NCBI RefSeq assembly: GCF_003171515.1
Contig: NC_089391.1
Location: forward strand, 3,348,001 to 3,412,000
From: Pyrenophora tritici-repentis
Taxonomy: Eukaryota; Ascomycota; Dothideomycetes; Pleosporales; Pleosporaceae
Direction of reading: 5' to 3'
Length of the DNA: 64,000 nucleotides
The position numbers and the translations under genes are program-made. This document shows, piece after piece, positions 19,868-32,700 of the stretch (position 1 is its first letter; the number at the start of each line of letters is the position of its first letter). The notes beneath the pieces are model-generated. The model had not been told where the DNA came from. It was given only the letters and a program-made list of their open reading frames with translations, and did not search any database.

Positions 19868-22800
19868 ATGTAAGCTTCACGAACCACGATACGACACGAC
19901 ACGACGCCCTGAAAGACAGAAACAGCAGAAGGGAATAGTGAAAAAGAAGAATTGAACAATTGCAGGTATCGGGCACATCTTGAGGATGCGATGAATACGT
20001 CGCCTGAGGAGTCTGGATCTGGGTCTGGATCGCAATCGCAGGGAAAGATGATGGGGAAGGGAAAGGGGAGGGGGACGGGGACTGGGACTGGGACTGGTAG
20101 AGCTGAGCAATCCAGTATGAGGACAGCTAGGGCTGAACCTGAATTACTCAGTTCATCTATTCAGGCCAATATGCGGACTACTAGGTCTGCCAGACCTGAT
20201 CAACTCAGCGCGCGGATAGCTAGAACCGATCAATCCAGCGCGAGGACTGTCAGAACCGACCAACCCAGTCCGTCCAGTCCAGCCCGACCACAATCCACAC
20301 GTAGCCAATCCTCCCGTACAGGCCGACGAACCTCACGCTCCGCCTCCTACGCCCCCTCCCTCCGCCACCGCACAACCGGCCAAACCATCCTCTCCCTCGA
20401 CGCCGACAATTCCGACCCCGAAGCCGCCAACGCGACCCACACGGCCGCCGCCATTGTCGAAGAAATCGCTGAAATCAAGCGTTATGAAGACTTCTCCACC
20501 ATCGACTGGGTACAAGACGCAGCACGCGAACAGCTCCGACGAAAAGCGCGACGGCGCGCGCGAGACAGCATTGGCGTGCGTCGAGACGGTAGCAGCGCGC
20601 GCGTATTCCTTGGCCGCGGGCGGGGCAAATGGCGCAGGAAGATAGCAGAAGCCTACGACGCGGGACAAGCGTGGATAGTAGTTACGCTTGTTGGTGCGGC
20701 GATCGGACTCAATGCTGCGTTTCTGAATATCGTGACCGAATGGCTCAGCGACATCAAGCTGGGTCATTGCAGCACGGCGTTTTACCTTAACGAGAGTTTC
20801 TGCTGCTGGGGTGCCGAGGGCGGGTGTGCAGAGTGGAAACGTTGGACGGGCTTTTGGCCCGCGAATTACTTGATGTATATCCTTTTCGCTGCGCTGTTCT
20901 CCTTTACGGCCGCGAGGCTGGTCAAGAGCTTTGCGCCGTATGCGGCGGGCAGTGGGATTTCGGAGATGAAGTGTATTATTGCTGGGTTTGTTATGAAGGG
21001 CTTTTTGGGGTTTACAACACTGTTTATCAAGTCGATTGGACTGCCCTTGGCGATTGGGTCGGGGCTTTCGGTGGGAAAGGAGGGGCCGAGTGTGCATTAT
21101 GCGGTTTGTACCGGTAATGTGATTAGTAGGTTCTTCGACAAGTATCGTCGGAATGCGGCCAAGACGAGGGAGATTCTGAGTGCGAGTGCGGCGGCGGGGG
21201 TTGGTGTTGCGTTTGGTAGTCCGATCGGGGGCGTGCTGTTTAGCTTGGAAGAAATGAGCAATCAGTTTCCGCTCAAGACGCTTTGGAGGAGTTACTTTTG
21301 CGCTTTGGTGGCTACGGCTGTTCTTGCTGTAAGTCCATGAGCTGTTTGGCCGACTTGATAGATGAGCTAATCGAATATAGGCCATGAACCCCTTTCGTAC
21401 CGGCCAGCTCGTCATGTTCAATGTCAAATACGACCGCTCGTGGCACTTTTTCGAAACCGTCTTTTACATCCTGATCGGCGTGTTTGGTGGTCTTTACGGC
21501 GCTTTTGTCATAAAGTGGAATCTCAAGATGCAAGTCTTCCGAAAAAAATACATGGCTGCGTATCCCATCACCGAAGCTGTTACGCTCGCCGTCGTCACGG
21601 GCGTTATCTGCTATCCGAACATGTTTCTGCGGATTGACATGACTGAGAGCATGGAGATTCTGTTTCAAGAATGCAAGGCTGGCAAGGGCTATGATAGGCT
21701 TTGTGATCAGAATCACAAGTGGCATAATATTGGCACGCTTGCCATTGCAACTGTCATTCGGACGCTGCTCGTCGTCATATCGTTTGGCTGCAAGGTACCG
21801 GCTGGTATCTTCGTGCCCAGTATGGCTATTGGCGCGGCATTTGGCCGCATGGTAGGTATTTGCGTACAAGCACTCCACGAGGCCTTTCCAACGTCAGCTT
21901 TCTTCGCGGCATGCGAGCCAGACGTCGCTTGCATCACACCAGGAACCTATGCCTTCCTCGGAGCTGCCGCCTCCCTGAGTGGCATCATGCACATCACCGT
22001 GTCGGTGGTAGTCATCATGTTCGAAATCACCGGTGCCCTAACCTACATCCTCCCCACCATGATCGTCGTGGGCGTCACAAAAGCCGTCAGTGAGCGCTTC
22101 GGCCACGGCGGCATCGCAGACCGTATGATCTATCTAAACGGCTACCCATTCCTCGACAGCAAAGAAGAACACACATTCGGCGTCCCCGTATCCCAAGTCA
22201 TGGAAACCCGCCCGGTCTGCCTCCCAGCCAACGGCATGGAACTCCGACAGATGGAACGTCTAATGACGGAGAATCAATACCAAGGCTACCCCATTGTAGA
22301 AGATATGCATTCAAAGATTCTAGTCGGCTACATCGGCCGCACAGAACTCCGCTATGCTATCGACAGAGCAAAGATGGAACAACAAGCGCCCGCCCACGCA
22401 AAATGCTCCTTCGCCGCTTCCTTTTCATCACCAACCCTACCACATCAATCACCAAACACTACTTTCGACTCTATACCTACCACGTCCACACAAACAAGCC
22501 TCGACTTCACCCGCTACATCGACCCTACACCCCTTTCAGTACACCCCCGCCTCCCTCTCGAAACAGTAATGGAAATTTTCAAGAAAATGGGACCGAGAGT
22601 CATCTTGATTGAATACCGTGGCCGCCTGACGGGTCTGGTGACGATCAAGGATTGTCTAAAGTACCAGTTCAAGGTTGAAGCTGGAGGGGGCCATGGAGGT
22701 GTGGTAGCGGGTGGCACAGAGGATGATGCTAGAATGGAGAGGTTGGCGGGATGGGGGACGGATATTGTGAATTGGGGGAGAAGAAAGCTGGGGTTGAGGG

Positions 22801-22949
22801 AAATTGGGGAGGTGAGATTGGGGGAGGAGGATGCGAGGGGGAGAAGTGGTGAGCGAGATAGAGATGGTGGGAGAGAAGAGAGTGATGACGATGATGATGA
22901 TGGCCAGGGGTATAGGAGGGATGTTGAGTTGGTAGATAGGAATAGATAG
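19868..22949 (+). CDS. CLC chloride channel / Cl-/H+ exchanger, GEF1-like
   Basis: The main frame has exons up to 21328 and 21381-22949 (intron 21329-21380). The first plain ATG is 19991 (968 aa). An upstream intron 19870-19965 (GTAAGC...GCAG) would create a start codon split AT|G (19868-19869 plus 19966), in frame, adding MYRAHLEDA; start uncertain. The N-terminal ~200 residues are Ser/Arg/Thr-rich with repeated RTxRxDQ-type units. The CLC core follows: GSGISEMK, GKEGPSVHYA with the gating Glu, FGSPIGGVLFSLEEM, and KVPAGIFVPSMAIGAAFGR with the GxFxP motif. Two CBS domains lie near residues 715-770 and 830-880, and an acidic tail ends the protein. GSGISE and the short loop set match yeast Gef1, an endosomal/Golgi chloride transporter needed for copper loading and pH control. 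Confidence 0.93.
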
Positions 22950-23734
22950 TGTCTGTGAATTTGAGTTTATCTGTTCTTTTCTTGTGGTCTCACACCTGAT
23001 CATTTTGGATCATGGTACATATGCGACCCAACGATGAGTCCGACTCTTAGTCTCATATGCTCCTGCGTTGTTGGCAGGTTCGTGCGTGCGTATACTTTCG
23101 CATATCCTGGATCATTTGTCTTACTACGTGACGTATTTTATATTTCATCTTCCAGTGTCTTAGCATAATTTCGTCAAGTTGTGTTGTGGCACACACACAC
23201 TTGCCCTATCGTGAGCGGGCGGGGGAGATTTCAGGAGCTGCCCAAGAAAAGTGGAGCCGTGGTTAGCCCGCCACTTTCCTATGGTGAGCTGTCACTTGTC
23301 TGTTGAGGAGATCATCGTCGCTTCCCTCGTGGGAGGCGTATCGTACCTGCCACTAGCAGCCAAGCGTAAATAGTGCAGCACAACACCTTGTGCCAAACGG
23401 CATACGCTGAAACTGCAACACCCTTAGCACGCTTTGTGTAATCGCTGCAAACGTTCCGACAGCATCAGGGAACGAATCAGACGTCGATCACTCCGCTTCC
23501 CCTGCGGCAGTTCTACTAGCGGTCAAGCGTGTTGCGTCCGTGCGCGTACATTGCCGTCGCGTACGCCTACTATAGAATTATCAAGAGCCAGCACATCCCA
23601 CGACCGCCCGGCGCACCCGCATTTTCGCTGCCTCTAGTAATTCTAGTTTTATCAGACTTGCGTCACTCCCTCTCTCGCTCTCGCCCAGCGCGAACCACAT
23701 GTCTCCGAACCAACACACGCGATAATCACTCGAT
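22950..23734. other. Intergenic, dynein promoter region
   Basis: 785 bp between the CLC stop and the dynein start, with a short CACACACAC run near 23190. No other gene recognised. Confidence 0.55.
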
Positions 23735-26700
23735 ATGGAGGGACCACTGAACCCAGGGGCCCCCAATGGAAGCATACGCACACCCAGTCCCTCGCCCCCC
23801 TCGATAGACCCCCAGATCATCGTCGACCACCTGGGAAAGGTGCTCGACGTCAGCTTAGGCGCCTCGCAGCAGGATCTTTATGCTCCAGGCAGTTTGCTGT
23901 CACAGGCTAAGCTCCAGGACACGCTGCAGCGATGCGCCCGCTTTGCCTCCGAGGGGCATTCTGTGCTGTATGTGGTAAAGGACCGCGTGGATGAGCCGCG
24001 CATGGACGGAACAGATGGTGCAAATGGTAGGCACACAATGCATTCGCAGGAAGGAGCCACCAACGTTGGACTGACAGAAGTGGCAGGTGTGACGACGCAG
24101 CAGCGCTTCAGCTACACACTTTCGAGTGAGATAACGGCTTCTCCTACTTGTGCAGCTTTTGTTGTGATTTCCAAGCGACCGATACCCATAGACCCCGCGA
24201 TACCCCTTAGCCAGCAGGTCCTGATTCAGACGCTGCCCGGCTTTATACTTTCTAATAACGCTTCTTCGCCCGATGGCACTCCGTATGAGTTTCTCCGCTC
24301 CCTTATCCAGTCTGCCGTCGAGCCGTACTTTGACACGTATACGAAGAGCCAGCGTGACTTGGCTGGCAAATACAGCAAGGGTGACAACGATGCCCGAACG
24401 GGTATCTCGGCCACGAGGAAGAAGATTGCGGAGCTGGCAGTCAGTTTGGGTAACTTGGAGCAGAATGTCGAGATTCCCGAGCTGCTCTTGCCTCTGCATC
24501 CTCTCATCCAGAGTGCCCTGGACGATGCTACCCAGCGTGGCGTGAAGCCCTCACCGGAACTCATTCCGGCGGCGATTGTGCAAGACAGCAGCTTCCTCAA
24601 TGGACTGCAGGCGACAGTTAACGGATGGATTAAGTCGATACAGACAATTACCAAGACATCGCGTGATGTATCAACCGGAACTGCAGCTCAAGAGATAAAC
24701 TTCTGGATATCCATGGAGTCGAGGCTACACGACATTGAAACACAGCTTGGCAGCCCAGGTGTTAGACTCACGCTGGATGTGCTGAAGAACGCAAAGCGCT
24801 TCCAGGCGACTGTTAGTTTCAGTGCGGACACCGGACTGAAGGAGAGTACGGATCTCGTGCAAAAGTACAACCAGCTCATGCGCGAGTTCCCGCTTGACCA
24901 GCTATTGTCATCAACATCGCTACAGGCAGTGCAAGAAGCAGTCCAATCCATTTTCAGCCACATGAACAAGAAGCTCCGCATTTGCCCTTACCCCGTCCGT
25001 CGCGCCCTTCCCCTTGTCGAAGCAATTTCTGGTGATCTCGACAAGCAGCTGCACAGCTTGCTACATGGAAAGACCCTGATGCACATGGACTACCCCGAAT
25101 TCCAAGCCATCATGGCTGTTGCAGAGAGCATTTGGCGGACCTGGGAGGAGAATGTCAAGGAATTCACCAATGTGGCCCGTGAAGTGACTAGACGTAGGAA
25201 CGAAAAGTTCATCCCCATCAAGATTGCAGCTAGGCACAAGGAGACGGAGGAGCGCATTCGTTACATTACCACATTCCGTAAGAACCACGAGCAGCTCCAG
25301 CGGACTATTGTCAACGTTCTCGGCTCAGGATCCTCCATGTCTGACAACTCGTCTGCCAAAGAGACAGTCATCATTGAGGAGATTGGTGACGTCGACGCCG
25401 TCAAGGAGGTCAAGGAGGCCTATGACGTTCTGAAAGATGTGGATGTCCTTGATGTGTCACTCGAAGGCACACGACTTTTCGAGCAAGCAGAGCAAAAGTA
25501 CAACGAACGTACCTCGCGTGTTGAAAACTCCATCATCGCCAGGCTGAGAGACCGTCTTGGTACTGCCAAGACGGCAAGTGAGATGTTTCGCGTCTTCTCA
25601 AAGTTCAACCCCCTGTTTGTGCGACCAAAGATTCGGGGTGCCATCTCCGAGTACCAGACGCAGCTCATTGAGAATGTCAAGCAGGACATATTGGCTCTCC
25701 ATGAGCGTTTCAAGCGCCAGTATGGTAATTCGGAAGCCCATGCTATGGCACAGCTTCGCGATTTCCCTCCAGTATCCGGTGCTGTCATTTGGGCTCGCCA
25801 GATCGAAACTCAGCTCGAGAGCTACATGGGCAAGGTCGAAGATATCCTCGGTAAGGACTGGGCACTTCACGCTGAAGGCCAGAAACTCCAGGCTGAGAGC
25901 AGCATGTTCAAGAAGAAGCTTGATACCAGGCCCATCTTTGAGTCGTGGCTGCAGGAGGTGGCGAGGAGGAAGCTGTCCATTTCTGGACGTCTCTTCCTCG
26001 TTAGCAGGAACCGCGCTGCAGGCAACATCCTGGAGCTCAACGTCAATTTTGATGCGCAAGTCATTGCACTCTTCAAGGAAGTCCGGAACCTGACGTGGCG
26101 CGGCTACCAAGTCCCACACGGTATTAATAACATCTCCAAGGAGGCTAAACGCGTCTACCCCTATGCAGTCAGTCTCATGGAGAGCGTCCGTACATATACT
26201 CAGACAGTGCGCTCTATCTCGGAAATGGGTGGAGTTGCTCTATTGCTCAACAACTACGTTAATGACGTCCAAGCGCTCGTCAACAAGGGTGTTCCTTTGA
26301 AATGGGAATCTTTCGTACACGCCTACGATCTGCATGTGCGACAGTCTGGTTTCCCGGTCGGTGGTGGCAGTGTTCGTAGTGAGAGCAAGCATGTCCAATT
26401 CGTCCGAGACTTTGCCGCTGCGACGTCGCTACTTCAGCTCAAGGTGGTCACGCTTGTTAACATCAACGCTGCTGTCGAAAAGGCACTAAAGGATCTGGAG
26501 ACCTGCCCGTACACCAAGGATGCTTTCCAACAGAATCTCGAGACTATTCAAAAGTCTATCGATCAGCTGAATCTCGAGAATTATGCAAACCTTACTTCGT
26601 GGGTTTCGGATATGAACGCGCGGATAGAGTCCATCTTGCTTGTTCGTCTGAGCCGTGCTATCGCATTGTGGATCGAAGTCTTCAACAATACTGGTGATGA

Positions 26701-29700
26701 AGATGGTGAGCGACGACTGCCTTCGAACGAACCGGTATCGACGGAATCGCCTGAGGTGAAGCCAACCTTGGCTCGGCTGACGCTTGAAATTACGATGCGA
26801 AACCAGGTCATCTACCTCAGCCCTCCTGTCGAATACGCTCGTGCAAGCTGGCTCGAGCAGTTACAGCAGTGGCTTGCAATTATTTGCACTCTTCAGAAGA
26901 TCAAGGCATCACGTTACGAGATCCGACTAGAGGCGACCAACGATACATCTGTCAGCCAGTTCTCCGACCTGCCAAGTCGATGCACTGAATCACTCATCGA
27001 AGTCTACGGCGCTGTTGAAGGCAAGCTTCGCGACATTTCCTCGTACGTTGACGAGTGGCTTCAGTTCCAGTCTCTTTGGGACTTGCAGTCTGAACACGTC
27101 TATGACATCCTTGGTGAAGACCTTTCTCGATGGCTACAACTTCTGCAGGAGATTCGCAAGACGCGTGCTACATTTGATAACTCGGACATCAGCCGTCAAT
27201 TTGGCTACGTCACTGTCGACTACGACCAGGTACAAGTTAAGGTCAATGCCAAGTACGATCAGTGGCAGCAAGAGATTCTTACCAAGTTTGCCAGCAGACT
27301 TGGCCAGCGCATGAACGATGTCTATGTGCAAGTCGAGAAGGCACGCAAAGACCTGGAAATGCAAACACTGGAAGCCTCTTCTACTGCACAGGCTGTATCT
27401 TTCATTACCACCGTACAGCAATGCAAGAGGAAGGTCATGGAGTGGGAGCCTGAGATGTCTACATTCCGTCAGGGTCAGGCTACCCTAGCCCGCCAGCGAT
27501 ACCAATTTCCCTCGGATTGGCTACAGATGGAGCAGATTGATCATGAATGGCAGACGCTCAACGAGGTCTTGGATAGGAAAACCAAGATTGCGAATGATCA
27601 AGCCGACGCGCTGCGCGCCAAGATTGCAGCGGAAGACAAGGTGGTCAACCAGAAGATCATGGATATCACCGGCGAATGGGCAGAAGAGAAGCCTGTTGCT
27701 GGTAACCTTGCGCCCGCTGACGCCTCCACTATTCTTGCCAAGTTCGACCAGAAGCTTAGCCAGTTGCAGAACGAGTCTAGCAACATCTCCAAAGCCAAGG
27801 AAGCTTTGGGACTACCACCGTCGCCTGAGAACACACTCGAGACTCTGTTGGAGGAAGTACAGGACTTCAAGTCTGTCTGGTCAGCGCTTGGCACGATTTG
27901 GGCCAGCATCGATGATCTCCGTGAGGTCCTGTGGACTAGTATCCAGCCTCGCAAGCTACGACAGAACCTTGACAACTTGCTCAAGATGACCAAGGACATG
28001 CCTAGCCGCATGCGACAATACCAGGCTTTCGAATACGTCCAGACTACCCTCAAGCAACTGCTCAAGGAGAACGCGATCCTCGCAGAGCTGCGGTCCGACG
28101 CTGTAAAGGAACGCCATTGGGCTAGGATCTTCAAGAACCTGAGGCCGCAGAAACGATACTCAGCCATCTCTATGACTCTTGGTGATGTCTGGGACCTCAA
28201 GCTTGGCCCTAGCGAGAAGATTATACGCGACGTCATCACCCAAGCCGCAGGTGAGATGGCGCTCGAAGAGTTCCTGAAACAAGTGCGTGAGACGTGGCAG
28301 AACTATGCGCTCGAACTGGTCAACTACCAGAACAAGTGCCGCCTTATTCGAGGCTGGGACGACCTCTTCGCAAAGTGCAGCGAGAACCTCAACTCTCTGC
28401 AAGCTATGCGACACTCACCTTACTACAAGGAGTTTGAGGAAGAGGCATCGTCTTGGGAGGACAAGCTCAACCGTGTACACGTTTTGTTCGATGTTTGGAT
28501 CGACGTACAGCGCCAGTGGGTTTATTTGGAGGGCGTGTTCACTGGCAACGCTGATATTAAGCATCTGCTCCCCATGGAGTCAGCCCGTTTCCAGAACATC
28601 AACTCGGAATTTTTGTCTGTTATGAAGAAGGTTTCGCGACAGCCTTTTGTGCTGGAAGTTCTCAACATTTCCGGTGTGCAGAAGTCTCTTGAACGTCTCG
28701 CCGAGCTCCTCAATAAGATTCAAAAGGCTCTCGGAGAGTACCTTGAGCGCGAGCGTGTGTCGTTTCCTCGCTTCTACTTTGTCGGTGACGAAGACTTGCT
28801 GGAGATTATCGGCAACAGCAACGATGTACTTCGTATTGCCAAGCATTTGAGGAAGATGTTTGCTGGTATCTCTGGGCTTGTTACTGGTGAGGATGGAGTC
28901 ATTCAGGGCTTTACGTCCAAGGAAGGAGAGGAGGTTACGCTTCGCAAGGAGATCTCGCTCGTCAAGACACCCAGGATCAATGAGTGGCTCGGAGCACTCG
29001 AGGCCAACATGAAGACTACACTGGCTGAGTTGACCTTTGAAGCCTACGAAGAGTTTGCCCAACTCATTGAACCGGAGAACATGGATCCTGAGGCTTTCCA
29101 CGACTACATCGCCAAGTACCCCACACAAGTTGTCGTTCTGGGAACCCAGATTGCTTGGACTCATGCAGTTGAAAAGTCGCTTGCCGAAGAGGGAGCTTCC
29201 CTGCCTCACCTGTACGAGAAGCAAGTCAAGGTCCTTAAGCTACTTGCTACGGCTGTCCTGGGTGACCTTGAGCCCATTCAGCGTCGCAAGTGCGAGGATC
29301 TCATCACTGAATTCGTTCACCAACGCGATGTCATTCATAAGCTGGAGAAAGTCGGCGCACGATCACCTACCCACCACATGTGGCTTCTCTGTATGCGATA
29401 CGTGTACGAGCCAGGCAACGATTTGCTGCAGCGACTCAGGATCAAGATGGCAAACGCTGTTCTTGATTATGGTTTTGAGTACTTGGGTGTTGCTGATCGC
29501 CTTGTGCGCACTCCACTTACCGACCGCTGTTTCCTTACCCTCACGCAGGCTTTGTGCCAGCGTCTTGGTGGCTCTCCATACGGACCCGCTGGTACGGGTA
29601 AAACTGAGTCAGTCAAAGCTCTTGGTGTGCAACTCGGTCGATTTACCCTGGTCTTCTGCTGTGACGACACTTTCGACTTCCAAGCCATGGGCCGTATTTT

Positions 29701-32700
29701 CCTCGGTATTTGCCAGGTCGGTGCGTGGGGTTGCTTTGATGAGTTCAACCGTCTTGAGGAACGCATTCTCTCGGCCGTGTCTCAACAGATTCAAAACATT
29801 CAGTTGGGTCTCAAGAAGGGCATCGAGGATGAGAAGTCACAGATTGAGCTCATTGGTCGCCAGCTCAAGGTCAATGGCAACACTGGAGTCTTCATCACCA
29901 TGAACCCTGGTTATGCGGGTCGTTCGAACTTGCCAGACAATCTCAAGAAGCTCTTCCGAAGTGTGGCCATGTCCAAGCCTGACAAAGAGCTCATTGCCGA
30001 AGTCATGCTGTACTCACAGGGTTTCTCTCAAGCCAAGGAGTTGTCCAAGCAAGTTGTACCATTCTTCGATAGGTGCTCGGCTGGCCTCTCCAAGCAAGCG
30101 CATTACGATTTCGGACTGCGTGCGTTGAAGAGTGTCCTGGTTAGCTCTGGTGGTCTGAAGCGAGCACGTATCGCCGCACAGCAAGACTCTCAGACCCTCG
30201 ACGAAGCAAGCATGGAGCCTCAAATCATTATCCAGAGTTTGCGCGAGACCATGGCACCGAAGCTCATCCGATCGGATGTTGAACTCATGATGGCTATCCA
30301 AGAGACGTCATTCCCTGGTGTCATGTACATCCCCGCACCGCTTGACAAGCTGAGCGAGGCCATTCATAAGTGCGCAGCTGAATCAAAGTATGTTGTCAGC
30401 GACGCTTGGATGACGAAGATTATCCAGCTGTATCAGATTCAAAAGCTGCACCATGGTGTTATGATGGTCGGTTCTTCTGGATCCGGAAAGTCTGCGGCTT
30501 GGAGGACGCTCATCTCTGCTCTGCAAGCTGTTGAGGGTGTTGAGGGAGTGTGGCACGTCATCGACCCCAAGGTCATGTCCAAGGAGCAGCTTTACGGAAC
30601 ACTTGACAGCACAACTCGCGAGTGGACTGACGGTCTCTTCACGCACACATTGCGAAAGATTGTCGACAACCTTCGTGGTGAGGACAGCAAACGACACTGG
30701 ATTGTTTTCGACGGTGATGTCGATCCCGAATGGGTCGAGAACTTGAACTCTGTTCTTGACGACAACAAATTACTCACTCTGCCCAACGGAGAGCGTCTCA
30801 ACTTGCCATCCAACGTTCGCATCATGTTCGAAGTCGAAACACTCAAGTATGCGACTCTTGCCACTGTCTCTCGTTGCGGTATGGTCTGGTTCAGTGACGA
30901 TACCGTTGAGGTAGATATGATGATTAAGAACTACATTGAGCACCTCAAGACGGTGCCTTTTGAAGACATCGAAGATGACTCGGTCGCGCCAGGCCAGCAG
31001 TCGCAGAAGACGATGGCGACTCAGGGTCTTATCGCCGACTTCCTGCACATCAAGCTCACCCAAGACCACTTCATCGAGAAGGCACTCAGTATGGCGAGGA
31101 AGTTCAAGCATATCATGGAGTACACTGATATCCGTGCGCTTAACACGCTTTTCTCGTTGCTCAACAAGGCGTGCCGCAACGTGCTTGAGTACAATGTACA
31201 GCACCCCGACTTCCCTCTTGAGGACGACAAGATGGAGACATATCTTGCTAAGAAGATGCTCGTTGCGTTGGTATGGGCCTTGGTCGGTGATTGCCCTCTC
31301 CTGGAGCGCAAGCAATTCGGTGACCTTATCGCTGGTCTTACCGATGTTGAGCTGCCGACTCTGAATGAGTCTACCTCGCTTATCGACTACGATGTCAAGC
31401 CAGACAAGCCGGACTGGGATACTTGGCAGAGCCAAGTACCACAGGTTGAGGTTAATACCCACTCCGTTACTCAGACCGATGTCGTTATCCCCACACTTGA
31501 TACCGTTCGTCACGAAGACGTGCTCTACTCATGGCTTGCAGAGCACAAGCCTCTCTTGCTCTGTGGTCCTCCGGGTTCCGGAAAGACGATGACGCTGTTC
31601 AGTGCACTCCGCAAGCTTCCCAACATGCAGGTTGTAGGCCTTAACTTCTCCAGTGCAACAACACCGGATCTTCTCATCAAGACGTTCGAGCAGTACTGCG
31701 AGTACAAGAAGACTCTCAACGGCGTTCAGCTTACCCCGACTCAAGTCGGTCGTTGGCTCGTCATCTTCTGCGACGAAATCAACTTGCCGGCCCCCGACAA
31801 GTATGGCACTCAGCGAGCCATCTCCTTCCTGCGCCAGCTTGTTGAACATAATGGCTTCTGGAGGACTTCTGACAAGACTTGGGTTGCGCTTGACCGCATT
31901 CAATTCGTCGGTGCTTGTAACCCTCCTACAGATGCTGGACGTACGCCCATGGGACTACGATTCTTGCGTCACGCCCCACTCATCATGGTCGACTACCCTG
32001 GAGAGCAGTCGCTTCTTCAGATTTACGGCACCTTCAACACGGCTGTGCTTAAGATCATTCCGACGCTGCGCGGTTACGCCGATGCGCTTACCAAGGCCAT
32101 GGTGCAACTGTTTGCCGAATCGCAGAAGCGCTTCACTCCTGACATCCAACCTCACTACGTTTACTCTCCTCGTGAGCTTACTCGCTGGGTCCGTGGTATC
32201 TATGAGGCACTTCGACCCCTCGAGACGCTGCCTGTTGAAGGTCTCGTGAGGATTTGGGCCCACGAAGCTTTGCGCTTGTTCCAGGATCGTCTTATTGCTG
32301 AGGAAGAGAGGCAGTGGACTGAAGAGTGCGTTCACCGTGTCGCAGCTGAGCATTTCCCCACCATCGATGAGGAGAAGGCTCTTGGTGGCCCGATTCTCTT
32401 CTCCAACTGGCTGTCCAAGAACTATGTGCCGGTTGAGCGTGAGCAGCTACGGGAGTTTGTCAAAGCCCGACTTCGTACTTTCTGCGAGGAAGAAGTCGAC
32501 GTTCCGCTCATTTTGTTCAACGATGTGCTCGAGCACGTTCTTCGCATCGATCGTGTCTTCCGTCAACCACAGGGTCATTTGATCCTCATCGGTGTCAGCG
32601 GATCTGGAAAGACAACACTGTCGCGCTTCGTCGCCTGGATGAACGGTTTGAGTGTCTATCAGATCAAGGTTCATGGCAAGTACTCTGGGGAAGACTTTGA

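Noticed and set aside
20333..21427. 364-codon minus-strand frame opposite the CLC gene
   Set aside because: Antisense of the conserved CLC core and crossing its intron; no plausible protein features.
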